From: Chroogloeocystis siderophila 5.2 s.c.1
GTDB taxonomy: Bacteria; Cyanobacteriota; Cyanobacteriia; Cyanobacteriales; Chroococcidiopsidaceae
NCBI RefSeq assembly: GCF_001904655.1
Contig: NZ_MRCC01000022.1
Location: 1 to 61,282 of the forward strand
Direction: 5' to 3'
Length of the DNA stretch: 61,282 nucleotides
Shown here: positions 11,165-19,183 of the stretch, in pieces
How the letters are laid out: every line of letters starts with the position of its first letter
Position numbering within the stretch: the first letter of the stretch is position 1
Notes under the pieces: model-generated
Seen by the model: only the letters and a program-made list of their open reading frames with translations
Told to the model about the DNA's origin: nothing
Databases searched by the model: none
Translations under genes and position numbers: made by a program

Positions 11165-12868
11165 GTGCAGCAGCCTAAAACCACCTCTCATCCGTTTCAG
11201 TTTGACTCAATCGAAGCCGCGTTAGCAGACCTCAAAGCTGGTCGTTGTCTCGTGGTGGTGGATGACGAAAGCCGCGAAAATGAGGGTGACTTAATCTGTG
11301 CTGCGCAATTTGCTACGCCAAGTACAATTAATTTTATGGCGGTGGAAGCGCGGGGGTTGATTTGTCTAGCAATGATGGGCGATCGCCTAGATGAATTAGA
11401 TTTGCCCTTAATGGTTAGCACCATCCCTATCCCAGAAAGTCACAATACTCCCTTTACCAACCAAACCGCGTTTACGATTAGTATTGATGCTGCGCCACAC
11501 TTGGGTGTGAGTACAGGCATTTCCGCTGAAGACCGCGCCCGTACAATTCAAGTAGCGATTAATCCTGCAACACGTCCTGAAGATTTACGCCGTCCTGGTC
11601 ATATTTTCCCGATTCGCGCGCGCGAAGGTGGTGTATTAAAACGCGCGGGTCATACCGAAGCTGCGGTAGATTTAGCACGTTTAGCTGGCCTTTACCCAGC
11701 AGGAGTTATCTGCGAAATTCAAAATAATGATGGTTCAATGGCGCGCTTACCACAGTTGATCGAATATGCCAAGCGTCACGATTTAAAAATTATCAGTATT
11801 GCGGACCTCATCAGTTACCGCCTGAAGCACGATCGCCTGGTACGTCGTGAAACGGTGACGCAATTACCTACTCAATTTGGACATTTCCAAATCTACGGCT
11901 ATCGCCACACTCTCGATAACTCTGAACACGTTGCGATTGTCAAAGGCGATCCTGCAACTTTTGCTGACCAACCTGTAATGGTGCGCATGCACTCGGAATG
12001 CCTAACAGGCGATGCTTTGGGTTCGCTGCGGTGTGATTGTCGGATGCAACTGCAAGCGGCATTGAAAATGATCGAAAACGCGGGGAGTGGTGTTGTTGTT
12101 TACCTACGACAGGAAGGACGAGGAATTGGACTGATTAACAAGTTAAAAGCTTACTCGTTGCAAGATCTAGGCTTGGATACGGTGGAAGCAAACGAACGCT
12201 TGGGCTTTCCTGCGGATTTGCGCAACTACGGTATGGGCGCACAAATGTTGATGGATTTGGGGATTCATCAAATTCGCTTGATTACCAATAATCCACGTAA
12301 AATTGCTGGATTGAAGGGCTATGGTTTGGAAGTCGTTGATCGCGTCCCGTTACTGATTGAAGCGACAGACTACAACTCAAACTACCTAGCAACCAAAGCG
12401 CAAAAGCTAGGTCATATGTTGTTGCAAACGTATCTTGTGACAGTTGCGATTCACTGGCGCGATGAACTCAACTCAGTGACAGAACGTTATGAGCGATTAG
12501 AGAAAGTCCGTCACATCGTCAAAACGCATAACTTGTTGCTACAAGAAGAAGCAAGACCTGTTGCGATCGCACTTTTTGGCAAACCTTCGCTGACGGTTCA
12601 TTTGGGATTAGACCAAGCACACCTTGCTGCACCAGATTGGTATCGCGATGGTAGTCATCCTTACGTCGAAGCGATCGCGCGGATTCTAGATAATTTAATT
12701 ACTTTACCTTACATTCGCCAACTCGAATTTTTAGTTTCTTCCGGTAGCGATCCTTTAGCTAACTTGCAAGTGCAGCTAGATCGACAGAAGTTAAGCGCAG
12801 ATCAATTACCTTCTAGCGTATGTCATGAATTGGAAACGCAGAAAATCTATAGTTTTGGAGAACTGTAG
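11165..12868 (+). CDS. ribBA: bifunctional 3,4-dihydroxy-2-butanone-4-phosphate synthase / GTP cyclohydrolase II
   Basis: This fused enzyme supplies both precursors of riboflavin. Residues about 15-215 form the RibB part ([16 protein letters not shown], and [11 protein letters not shown] near 160). Residues about 220-420 form the RibA part, with the zinc-binding [16 protein letters not shown] near 280, the QEGRGIGL loop near 318 and TNNPRKI near 378. About 150 residues follow RibA and are not part of either catalytic core. Such C-terminal extensions are known in cyanobacterial and plant RibBA and have no assigned activity. The start is a GTG. A hairpin terminator follows at 12873. Confidence 0.96.
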   Translation: MQQPKTTSHPFQFDSIEAALADLKAGRCLVVVDDESRENEGDLICAAQFATPSTINFMAVEARGLICLAMMGDRLDELDLPLMVSTIPIPESHNTPFTNQTAFTISIDAAPHLGVSTGISAEDRARTIQVAINPATRPEDLRRPGHIFPIRAREGGVLKRAGHTEAAVDLARLAGLYPAGVICEIQNNDGSMARLPQLIEYAKRHDLKIISIADLISYRLKHDRLVRRETVTQLPTQFGHFQIYGYRHTLDNSEHVAIVKGDPATFADQPVMVRMHSECLTGDALGSLRCDCRMQLQAALKMIENAGSGVVVYLRQEGRGIGLINKLKAYSLQDLGLDTVEANERLGFPADLRNYGMGAQMLMDLGIHQIRLITNNPRKIAGLKGYGLEVVDRVPLLIEATDYNSNYLATKAQKLGHMLLQTYLVTVAIHWRDELNSVTERYERLEKVRHIVKTHNLLLQEEARPVAIALFGKPSLTVHLGLDQAHLAAPDWYRDGSHPYVEAIARILDNLITLPYIRQLEFLVSSGSDPLANLQVQLDRQKLSADQLPSSVCHELETQKIYSFGEL

Positions 12869-12872
12869 GCGA

Positions 12873-12903
12873 GGAAAAGGGAATTCCCCTTTCCATGTTT
12901 TTT
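12873..12903 (+). terminator. rho-independent terminator of ribBA
   Basis: A 9-bp stem with one mismatch (GGAAAAGGG against CCCCTTTCC, centred on GAATTC) is followed after three bases by six T residues (12898-12903). It begins five bases after the ribBA stop and just overlaps the stop codon of the convergent aldo/keto reductase. Confidence 0.75.
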
Positions 12904-13771
12904 AAGCCGAAGCTTGGTCTACTTGCCGAATTTCAGGTTCTGATAAAGTTACATCCAGCGACACAACTGAGTCTTTAATACTGGCAACCTTACTTGCGCC
13001 AGGAATAGGGACAACGCACGGCGACTTGGCACGCAGCCAGGCGAGAACAATTGCGTAGACTGAAAAACCTTTTTCTTTGGCGAGATTGGCGATCGCCGGA
13101 ATATCTTCTAAACGGCTAACGCGCCGACTTCCACCTAAAGGACTCCAAGGTAAAAACGTCAAACCTTCGTTTGCACAGTATTCTAAAACCCCATCAAATT
13201 CCGGCTGACGATGCCAAGGATTGTATTGATTTTGAACGGAGACAATCTCGACAACATCTCGCGCTTGCTTGATTTGGTCTACTGAAAAGTTAGAAACACC
13301 AACAAAGCGGATTAAACCGGATTCTACAGCTTCTTTGGCGGGTGTGAGTGCTTCCTCAATAGTGTAATTAGGATCAGGTGCATGATATTGCCAAACATCA
13401 ATTGGTTTATCGCCACCCAACGCCTCAAAACTGACTCGAATAGTTTCACGCAAGTGATCTGGATTGCCATTACGTGTCCAATTGCCCTTAGGACGCATCA
13501 AGCCACCCTTCGTCGCAACTGTTACCTGACTTGTATCGCCTTCATACTGCTGTAACGCTTTCGCAATTAATCGCTCGTTATGGTGCTTATCCGACTCATC
13601 CTTACAATAAGAATCTGCCGTATCAATCAGCGTCACGCCCAAATCCAAAGCGCGATGAATGACCTCAATCGATTGCGACTCTGGAGGTCTACTACTCAAA
13701 GACATTGGCATTCCCCCCAAACCGATCGCGCTGATTGTCACATCAGTATTTCCGAGTTGTGTTGTTTGCAT
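12902..13771 (-). CDS. aldo/keto reductase
   Basis: This 289-residue NADPH-dependent TIM-barrel oxidoreductase reduces aldehydes or ketones, with substrate unknown. The catalytic tetrad is visible: Asp in LIDTADSY, Tyr in the same motif, Lys in VATKGG and His in WQYHAPD. The C-terminal cofactor segment VVPIPGASKVASI is typical. I chose the ATG at 13771 because a GGAG lies eight bases before it and the family begins M-x-x-x-x-L-G. An upstream ATG at 13822 adds 17 atypical residues. Its stop lies inside the ribBA terminator, and the two genes converge. Confidence 0.92.
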   Translation of the reverse strand: MQTTQLGNTDVTISAIGLGGMPMSLSSRPPESQSIEVIHRALDLGVTLIDTADSYCKDESDKHHNERLIAKALQQYEGDTSQVTVATKGGLMRPKGNWTRNGNPDHLRETIRVSFEALGGDKPIDVWQYHAPDPNYTIEEALTPAKEAVESGLIRFVGVSNFSVDQIKQARDVVEIVSVQNQYNPWHRQPEFDGVLEYCANEGLTFLPWSPLGGSRRVSRLEDIPAIANLAKEKGFSVYAIVLAWLRAKSPCVVPIPGASKVASIKDSVVSLDVTLSEPEIRQVDQASA

Positions 13772-13842
13772 CGGTAATCTCCTAACATAACATAATGGGC
13801 GATGATTCTCTTCTGGCATCAATATCTCTATCGTAAGGGCTT

Positions 13843-13932
13843 GGCAATGCTAAACACTCTGCGATCATGCCGATACTGCCACGCCGATCATCATGCCAAC
13901 TTGATCGTAAGGGCTTGGCTAGTGCCAAGCCC
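13843..13932. repeat. short direct and inverted repeats (GGGCTTGGC family)
   Basis: The phrase ATCGTAAGGGCTTGGC occurs twice in this interval. The second copy continues into a perfect hairpin with 9-bp arms GGGCTTGGC / GCCAAGCCC and a TAGT loop (13911-13932). No T-tract follows, so I read it as a dispersed palindromic repeat rather than a terminator. Confidence 0.6.
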
Positions 13933-13968
13933 CTGCTATGACGTGGGTACTACCAGATCACGGTAGGA

Positions 13969-14445
13969 TCATCTCAACTCGATCAACATCTCCACCGTAC
14001 TAACCCGAAAACCGCACGCGCTAAATAACCGCCGTCCTGCTTCGTTAGCCGCCGCAGTATCCAACCGAATTTGCTGAACTCCAAGACGTTGAAAATGCTC
14101 AATTGCCAACAGCACCATTTGCTTTGCAACTCCAGCATGACGATATTGTGGTTCTACCCATAAATCGTGAATAAAACCAAATTCGCGTAGTCGATAAATT
14201 GGGATTTCTCGCTCTACAGTACCAATTAAAAACGCTCCTAATTGCTTTGTTTGCGGATCTTCAGCCACTAAAAAAACGCTTTTGTCATTTTTAGCCTGCG
14301 CGATTAACCATTGCTCATAACGCTGTTGCGGTTTAGGTAAGAAGCCATATTTCGCACTGTCCCAAGTTTCGTGCAAAGCGCAGATTGATGCAACCATGGG
14401 TAGAACTGCGGAGACATCAGTAACTTCAGCAGGACGAATTTGCAT
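13969..14445 (-). CDS. GNAT family N-acetyltransferase
   Basis: This 158-residue protein has the GNAT fold that transfers an acetyl group from acetyl-CoA, with acceptor unknown. The segment FGFIHDLWVEPQYRHAGVAKQMV (residues about 88-110) contains the acetyl-CoA pyrophosphate loop in the form Q-Y-R-H-A-G-V-A. The following strand IRLDTAAANEAGRRLF is motif B. It starts nine bases after the ABC permease gene stop (14455) on the same strand and is probably the last gene of that unit. Confidence 0.88.
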   Translation of the reverse strand: MQIRPAEVTDVSAVLPMVASICALHETWDSAKYGFLPKPQQRYEQWLIAQAKNDKSVFLVAEDPQTKQLGAFLIGTVEREIPIYRLREFGFIHDLWVEPQYRHAGVAKQMVLLAIEHFQRLGVQQIRLDTAAANEAGRRLFSACGFRVSTVEMLIELR

Positions 14446-14454
14446 ATGATTTAT

Positions 14455-15240
14455 TTAGCTAGAAGCACTTGTGTAAAAACGCAGCGCAAAATTCCAGAAA
14501 ATTCTAGCAATATATAACAAAGATAACGCGAGTCCACCTGCACCGATAACCCAGCCTAACTCAACGCGCCCTAACATCGCTTCGGCGGGAACTGTTGTTA
14601 AAAACGTGACGGGAACAACGAATGTAAAGAAAAAGCGGTAAGCAACAGGATACGCGACAATGGGGAATCTTCCCGCTTCTAGCAAGCCTCTGAGAACTTC
14701 TGTAACGTTGTAGATTTTGACAAACCAAATACTTGTCGCGCCCAGCATAAACCACAGGCTGTAGAGGCTAGCAAGTCCAAATAGCAAAGGAATGGCACTG
14801 AGTAGGTAGTCTTGTGGCGTTAAACTCAATCTTCCGCCTGCGTAACCGATGAGAATACCGCCAAAGATGATATCTGGTAATCCCCACGGTGAAAGCGTGT
14901 GACTAGAAAGCCAAAATTGACTACTGATTGGTTTGAGTAAGATAAAGTCTAGTGTGCCTTGTTGTACGTGGTTAACGATGCTGTTGAGGTTAGGTGCTAA
15001 GAAGGTACTAGAAAATCCCTGTAATATCGTAAAGATCGCCAGGACAATTAGCGCTTCTTCCCACGCCCATCCTTGAAATGTGTAACCAGTTCGGTAGAAT
15101 AAAAATAAACTAAATAAGCTACCTGCAAGATTTCCGAGGCTTGTGAGTGTCGCCAAGATGAAGTTAATTCGATACTCTAGTTCAGCGGCGATCGCTGCAC
15201 CCCATAATAGCTGTAATACTGCTAAATAGCGTTTTATCAC
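14455..15240 (-). CDS. ABC-2 family exporter permease (subunit A)
   Basis: This 261-residue membrane protein has six predicted transmembrane segments and the ABC-2/DUF990 family style (ELEYRINFILATLTSL at the start, GTLDFILLKPISSQFWLSS in the middle). Such permeases pair with a second permease and one ATPase in an exporter often annotated as daunorubicin-type. The matching partners appear 3.1 kb upstream at 18395-20163 on the same strand, split off by accessory DNA. The substrate is unknown. Confidence 0.85.
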   Translation of the reverse strand: MIKRYLAVLQLLWGAAIAAELEYRINFILATLTSLGNLAGSLFSLFLFYRTGYTFQGWAWEEALIVLAIFTILQGFSSTFLAPNLNSIVNHVQQGTLDFILLKPISSQFWLSSHTLSPWGLPDIIFGGILIGYAGGRLSLTPQDYLLSAIPLLFGLASLYSLWFMLGATSIWFVKIYNVTEVLRGLLEAGRFPIVAYPVAYRFFFTFVVPVTFLTTVPAEAMLGRVELGWVIGAGGLALSLLYIARIFWNFALRFYTSASS

Positions 15241-15332
15241 GAATCAAGTTTTTATAGTGTTTGTGGTTCATTTTCAATTGTGGCAGTTGTACAGTTAGCT
15301 GTATTGCCTAGTGTAAAATCGCACATAGGGAA

Positions 15333-15524
15333 GTGGAAGTTGATTTATTGATAGTGGAACCTACAGATGCACAATACTTAATCTTGAATGCTTTGGAAAC
15401 TTTAGATTTGCTTCAATTTAGACTTTATAATGAAAATATAGGTATTTGGTTAATCATAACTGCTAGCTCTGTCTTACCAAGAGCTTATTTGCTGCCAAAC
15501 GGCGATATTATCCCTGGTGAATAG
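15333..15524 (+). CDS. small hypothetical protein
   Basis: This 63-residue reading frame with a GTG start I do not recognise. The product is rich in Leu and Ile (LILNALETLDLLQF, then WLIITASSVLPRAYLLPNGDIIPGE). An AGGGAA lies very close to the GTG, and a second GTG at 15354 could also serve. The stop is eight bases before the next small gene, so the two may be co-transcribed. It could equally be a relic of a longer gene in this decayed stretch. Confidence 0.35.
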   Translation: MEVDLLIVEPTDAQYLILNALETLDLLQFRLYNENIGIWLIITASSVLPRAYLLPNGDIIPGE

Positions 15525-15532
15525 ATATCGGA

Positions 15533-15808
15533 ATGATGAAACAAACTGAACAGCAACAAGACGCGAGACTAGCTGAAATTGTAGCATTAGGTCAACAGCG
15601 CTATTTGGATGCAGGCGGCGATCCTAGGTCTTGTACTAGTGGAATGCATGGTGATGATTATTTAACTAATGAAGAACGGCAAGAAGCTTTAATGTTAATG
15701 CAAAAACTTGCTAGTATTTATATTAAAAATGGATATGCGTATTGCCAAGGGCGATCGTGGAAGCTAGCTAACAATAGAGTAAACTGCGAAGACAATAAGA
15801 GTATTTGA
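15533..15808 (+). CDS. small hypothetical protein
   Basis: This 91-residue soluble protein starts at a double ATG. It has an acidic, Gln-rich helix first, then a compact segment RYLDAGGDPRSCTSGMHGDD and YLTNEERQEAL, and ends with a region carrying a Cys and a Trp (CQGRSW). The central pattern resembles cyanobacterial hypothetical proteins that I cannot name. There are no membrane segments. It follows the 63-residue frame by eight bases on the same strand. The coding pattern looks real, but the function is unknown. Confidence 0.5.
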   Translation: MMKQTEQQQDARLAEIVALGQQRYLDAGGDPRSCTSGMHGDDYLTNEERQEALMLMQKLASIYIKNGYAYCQGRSWKLANNRVNCEDNKSI

Positions 15809-15818
15809 CAAATTTTGA

Positions 15819-16418
15819 TTAGAGCGCGATCGCTTCAAGGGTGAATTGCAAATTGGGAAATAAATGAGATGCGATCAGATCTTTTAAGCGATATTGTCTT
15901 TGCTGGTATGCACCATCGATGAGTTGACAAGTAAAAGTTGGTTGTTTGGGCTTACCGATGAATTGCAAGCCACCTAAACCGCGAAAGTCTACAATCCAAT
16001 ACTCTGGTATCTCAAGCAAAGCATATTCTTCTACTTTTCGTGCGTAATCATCTTGCCAATTGGTACTAACAACTTCAGCGACAAGTTCAGTTGTCCTGCC
16101 ATTACAAATAATCGGTTGTTTTTGCCAAAGAGGTTCGGTGCTAAGCTTTGCTTTGTCTAAAACAATGACATCTGGACACAACGCTGTTGCTGAAGCAGCA
16201 GGTGGCTTAATCAAACAAGTTTTGGGAATTAACCAATTTAAATTAGAACAAAGAATTTCCGCATAAATTCTACCAGCAATACTGCCTGCAACTTCTTCAT
16301 GGGAACCTGTAGGTTCCACGTCACGTAGTTCTCCATCAATTAATTCGTAGCGCGGGTTATCTCCGTATGAGGCTCAAAATTCCTCAAAAGTTAGAAGTTT
16401 GGGTGGGGTGTAGGTCAT
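15819..16418 (-). pseudogene. Uma2 family endonuclease (DUF820) with in-frame stop
   Basis: Reading back from the stop at 15819, the PD-(D/E)XK-like Uma2 protein extends to an ATG at 16418, giving 200 codons. An in-frame TGA at 16374-16376 falls after the opening MTYTPPKLLTFEEF, where the family normally has Leu. A TTA to TGA change would explain it. Downstream of the stop the frame is intact: YGDNPRYELIDGEL, CPDVIVLDKAK with the active-site Asp, LVAEVVSTNW with the Glu, then a Lys. A GTG at 16319 could restart translation of 166 residues lacking the first helix. The gene is therefore recently broken or expressed as a shorter form. Confidence 0.8.
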
Positions 16419-16534
16419 AGCTGGTGAGGTTTGCGTAGCCTTATTTTAGCGAAGCTTACGTACTTAAAAAGAGTAATTTGCCCAAGCAATGTTTGAGTAA
16501 TCGCGGTATATTATTGCTAATTTCTTCTATTAAT

Positions 16535-16602
16535 TAGAAGTGTGGGGCAAGCAAGATGCCTACCCTGCTTACTTGGACAGCCGAGACGGCTATCCCACAT
16601 TT
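16535..16602. repeat. palindromic intergenic repeat (GTGGGG...CCCAC type)
   Basis: The interval begins GTGGGGCAAGCAAGATGCC and ends GCCGAGACGGCTATCCCACA, with an internal AGCCG-AGA-CGGCT hairpin. Blocks of this kind are dispersed in many cyanobacterial genomes. No gene is present here. Confidence 0.45.
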
Positions 16603-16648
16603 AATTAAGTTGACTTACTGAACTAGCACTGTTGCTCATAACCTACCA

Positions 16649-16906
16649 ATGACTCTCATTTTTCCGATGAATCAGTGGGGTGAACTAATTTATCGCTACC
16701 CCTGTACAAGTAACTTGGATGCATTTGAGACGTGCTACAAATTTCCTGAAGATCTAGGTCATGGGTTTATTCGGGAAATAGAACTCTCGTCGGAAATATG
16801 GTTGGTAATTGCCAATTATTGATATCGCGACGACGTAATGTTGAAAGCAGCGGTGCATAAGCACTTAGTGCAATTTATAGTTGACTCTGTTTCATGGGAA
16901 GTTTAA
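16649..16906 (+). pseudogene. PchR-like AraC family regulator, N-terminal remnant
   Basis: From the ATG at 16649 the frame reads an AraC/PchR-type sensor start (FETCYKFPEDLGHGFIREIELS, then SEIWLVIANY). It meets TGA at 16820-16822 and continues in the same frame YRDDVMLKAAVHKHLVQF until TAA at 16904. This matches, from memory, the N-terminal part of cyanobacterial PchR-like activators of siderophore loci. The rest of the sensor domain and the whole DNA-binding domain are absent. The next gene, 30 bp on, is a broken iron-siderophore binding protein, which fits a decayed iron-uptake locus. The assignment rests on remembered family pattern. Confidence 0.6.
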
Positions 16907-16935
16907 CACTTTATCTGAGAAGCTGATAACGTCAG

Positions 16936-17764
16936 ATGAAAAATTGGCTTAATCTTTATTTTAAGCTATTCTTACTATTAGCTTTTTCCTTTTTCTTGGT
17001 TACAGCTTGCCACAGTCAGATAACTCAAAAAGCAGATATTCCAAAGACACAGTTAGCAATTTCTAATTGTCGATTTGTTGTGCATCAATTAGGGAAAACC
17101 TGTGTTCCACTTCAACCCCAACGTATCATTGTTACGGATGAAATCATTTTAGATGCAGTCTTGGGGTTGGGCTTAAAACCTGTAGCAACAGCAGAACCAA
17201 ATATTGCAGGTCGTCGAGGACGACATTTAGCAGGTAAGGTAGATAGCGTAGCGTCTTTAGGAACGCGTAGCCAAATTAATATTGAGCAGAACCCAACAAG
17301 CTGAAGATGCCCTTGCACAGTATCAACAACGAGTAAAACAATTACGAAAAGCCATAAAAGAAAAACCTGAAAAGATAGAGATTTCTGTGAGCCGTTTTTA
17401 TAAGGGTGAATTTTTACCACAGTTTGATACAATTTTCTCATTTTCGGGAGGTATCTTACAGGAAGTGGGTTTTTCTGCACCACCTCATCAAGTTGAACTG
17501 GCGATCACTCCAGATACAGCCTATGTCCTTATTAGTTTAGAACGATTAGATTTACTAGATGCAGATGTTTTATTTGTCATGCTTGATCCAGGCTCACAAG
17601 ACAATTTCAATCAATATCAAAAAAGCCCACTGTGGCAAAAACTAAGCATTGTTCAATGCAATCGCGTTTATACCGTAGATTCAGGTTACTGGTACGCGGG
17701 AAATATCTTAGCTGCAAATGCCATTCTTGATGACTTGGAAAAATATCTCGTCAACACACCTTAA
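16936..17764 (+). pseudogene. iron-siderophore ABC transporter substrate-binding lipoprotein (FecB-like), internal deletion
   Basis: The first part (16936-17304) has a lipoprotein signal with lipobox LVTAC (Cys25). It continues into the binding fold (CRFVVHQLGKTCVPLQPQRIIV, then GLGLKPVATAEP) and breaks off after SLGTRSQINIE. The second part lies in another frame (from about 17282) and resumes with TQQAEDALAQYQQRVKQL through the C-terminal lobe (WYAGNILAANAIL). The middle segment, about 50-60 residues in intact relatives by memory, is missing, and the junction near 17282-17292 changes frame. The protein would have bound ferric siderophore for an ABC importer. No permease or TonB receptor remains nearby. 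Confidence 0.8.
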
Positions 17765-18099
17765 ACTGATGTCTTCCTCCGCAGCAACACTCAAACGATC
17801 AAGTAGTGCAATAACTTGCATTAACACGCATTTTGTGCTGGGCAGTTCTCTAAATCAGGCAAAGTATCAAATTCTAACAAAGCTATGCTAAGGTTTTCCA
17901 GGACGGGTAAGGGTAGGGAAGTGATGCGTAATTATGCTTTGTACACACTACGCGTTGCGCATTTTCTCAGATTATTGCCCTAATCGTCGTATCAACTGGC
18001 ATGTAACTATTGATGCGATCGCATTTTCTCAGATTATTGTCCTATTAGTCGTAGCAACTAGCGTCTTATCTCGCGTTAACTTTTGCCCTCAAACATCAG
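17765..18099. repeat. non-coding stretch with a 43-bp imperfect direct repeat
   Basis: No gene is supported. Two copies of a sequence beginning CGCATTTTCTCAGATTATTG lie at 17958-18000 and 18020-18062 (offset 62). The first 20 bases are identical and the remainder similar (CCTA..., GTCGTA.CAACT.GC). The copies fall in different reading frames, so this is a DNA repeat and not a protein repeat. Confidence 0.6.
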
Positions 18100-18402
18100 T
18101 TAGCTTTCGAGTGCTGCCAACCAAGCTTGTAAATCTGTCATGCTAGTAAAATCAAGCAATGCTTCACCAAGATTTTCGAGTTGTTCTAAAGGCAAAGATT
18201 CAACAAGCTGACGTACATCCGATGCTAACTCTCCCACCCGTCGATGTAATTGACGCAAAATGAGCGATTTTTCTCCTTGTTGTATTCCTTCCTGCTTGAT
18301 CTCTCGGTAAACTCGTATTTCTTGCAGTATGATTCCTAACATTGCTTCTACCTCGCGTTGACAGAACTCTGGATTGCAAATATTAAAAATATAATTATGC
18401 AC
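18100..18402 (-). pseudogene. Rpn family nuclease/putative transposase, C-terminal remnant
   Basis: The 100-codon frame encodes the typical C-terminal tail of Rpn-type PD-(D/E)XK proteins (VEAMLGIILQEIRVYREIKQEG, then LILRQLHRRVGEL and SLPLEQLENLGEALLDF). The nuclease core that should precede it, about 200 residues, is absent. The frame opens with an atypical GTG inside the last bases of the ABC permease gene (overlap 18395-18402). The fragment abuts the permease 3' end, which suggests that it marks the edge of the inserted accessory DNA. It is unlikely to be functional as a nuclease. Confidence 0.7.
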
Positions 18403-19183
18403 CCATACCTGAATATTGTTTTACTCCACGTCGCCATAACCAGCGATTAATAACAAAAAATAACGCAATCCAACCCAGCATAACTAAAAAGCCTTGTAAT
18501 ACATTCACTGGTAAACCGATTAGTATTGATGCGGGGAAGTCAATTAAATAAGGAAATGGTGTCCAAAGTAATACATTGCGGATATTTTCGGGAAACATTT
18601 CTAAGGGTGCAATTAAGCCTGAAAAAAAGAGATAAAATAAAAACCAAAAGTTCTCAATTGCGTTAGCTCTTTCAGTCCAAAAGGCAAATAAAGCAAACGT
18701 GTACTGAATGAGAAATCTTAAAATAAATGCCGAAACAACTGTTACTACAAACAATAAAATATTACTAAAACTTGGTATCCAAAGAGCTTGCGGATAAAGA
18801 AAGAAAAACAACGCTACTAATAATAAAGCAAACGGTAGACGTGCTAATCTTTCTGAAAGATGCGCAGCGACATGATGCCATACAGGATCGAGTGGTTGTA
18901 ATAATCTAGGAGAAAGTTTTCCTTCGACAACTTCTTTCTCAAATTCATAAATTACCCACACTACAGTAAATTGTCGGACAACAAAAACCGTAAGAAAGTA
19001 ACGTGCAAAATCTTCGGGACTCAACCCAAATTGTCCGCTTTGAGCCGCTTGTGTCCACACTCCCATTAAAATCAGTGGTAAGCTACCAGACAAAGCCCAT
19101 AAAAATAGCTCAGCGCGGTATTCGAGCATATATGCATAATAACTGGTAAGCAAAACGCTAGCTTTTTTCAGAAGCGAGTTCAT
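18395..19183 (-). CDS. ABC-2 family exporter permease (subunit B)
   Basis: This 262-residue membrane protein has about six transmembrane helices, a cytoplasmic segment VVEGKLSPRLLQPLDPVWHHV (the coupling region of this ABC-2 family) and the C-terminal NRWLWRRGVKQYSG. Its ATG overlaps the ATPase stop by four bases (ATGA), so it is co-translated with that subunit. It is the probable heterodimer partner of the permease at 14455-15240. The last eight bases are shared with the Rpn remnant frame, but the protein end looks complete. Confidence 0.87.
   Translation of the reverse strand: MNSLLKKASVLLTSYYAYMLEYRAELFLWALSGSLPLILMGVWTQAAQSGQFGLSPEDFARYFLTVFVVRQFTVVWVIYEFEKEVVEGKLSPRLLQPLDPVWHHVAAHLSERLARLPFALLLVALFFFLYPQALWIPSFSNILLFVVTVVSAFILRFLIQYTFALFAFWTERANAIENFWFLFYLFFSGLIAPLEMFPENIRNVLLWTPFPYLIDFPASILIGLPVNVLQGFLVMLGWIALFFVINRWLWRRGVKQYSGMGA

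Noticed and set aside
17112-17483. 123-codon minus-strand frame
   Set aside because: It is a shadow of the broken FecB-like gene, whose homology is on the plus strand.
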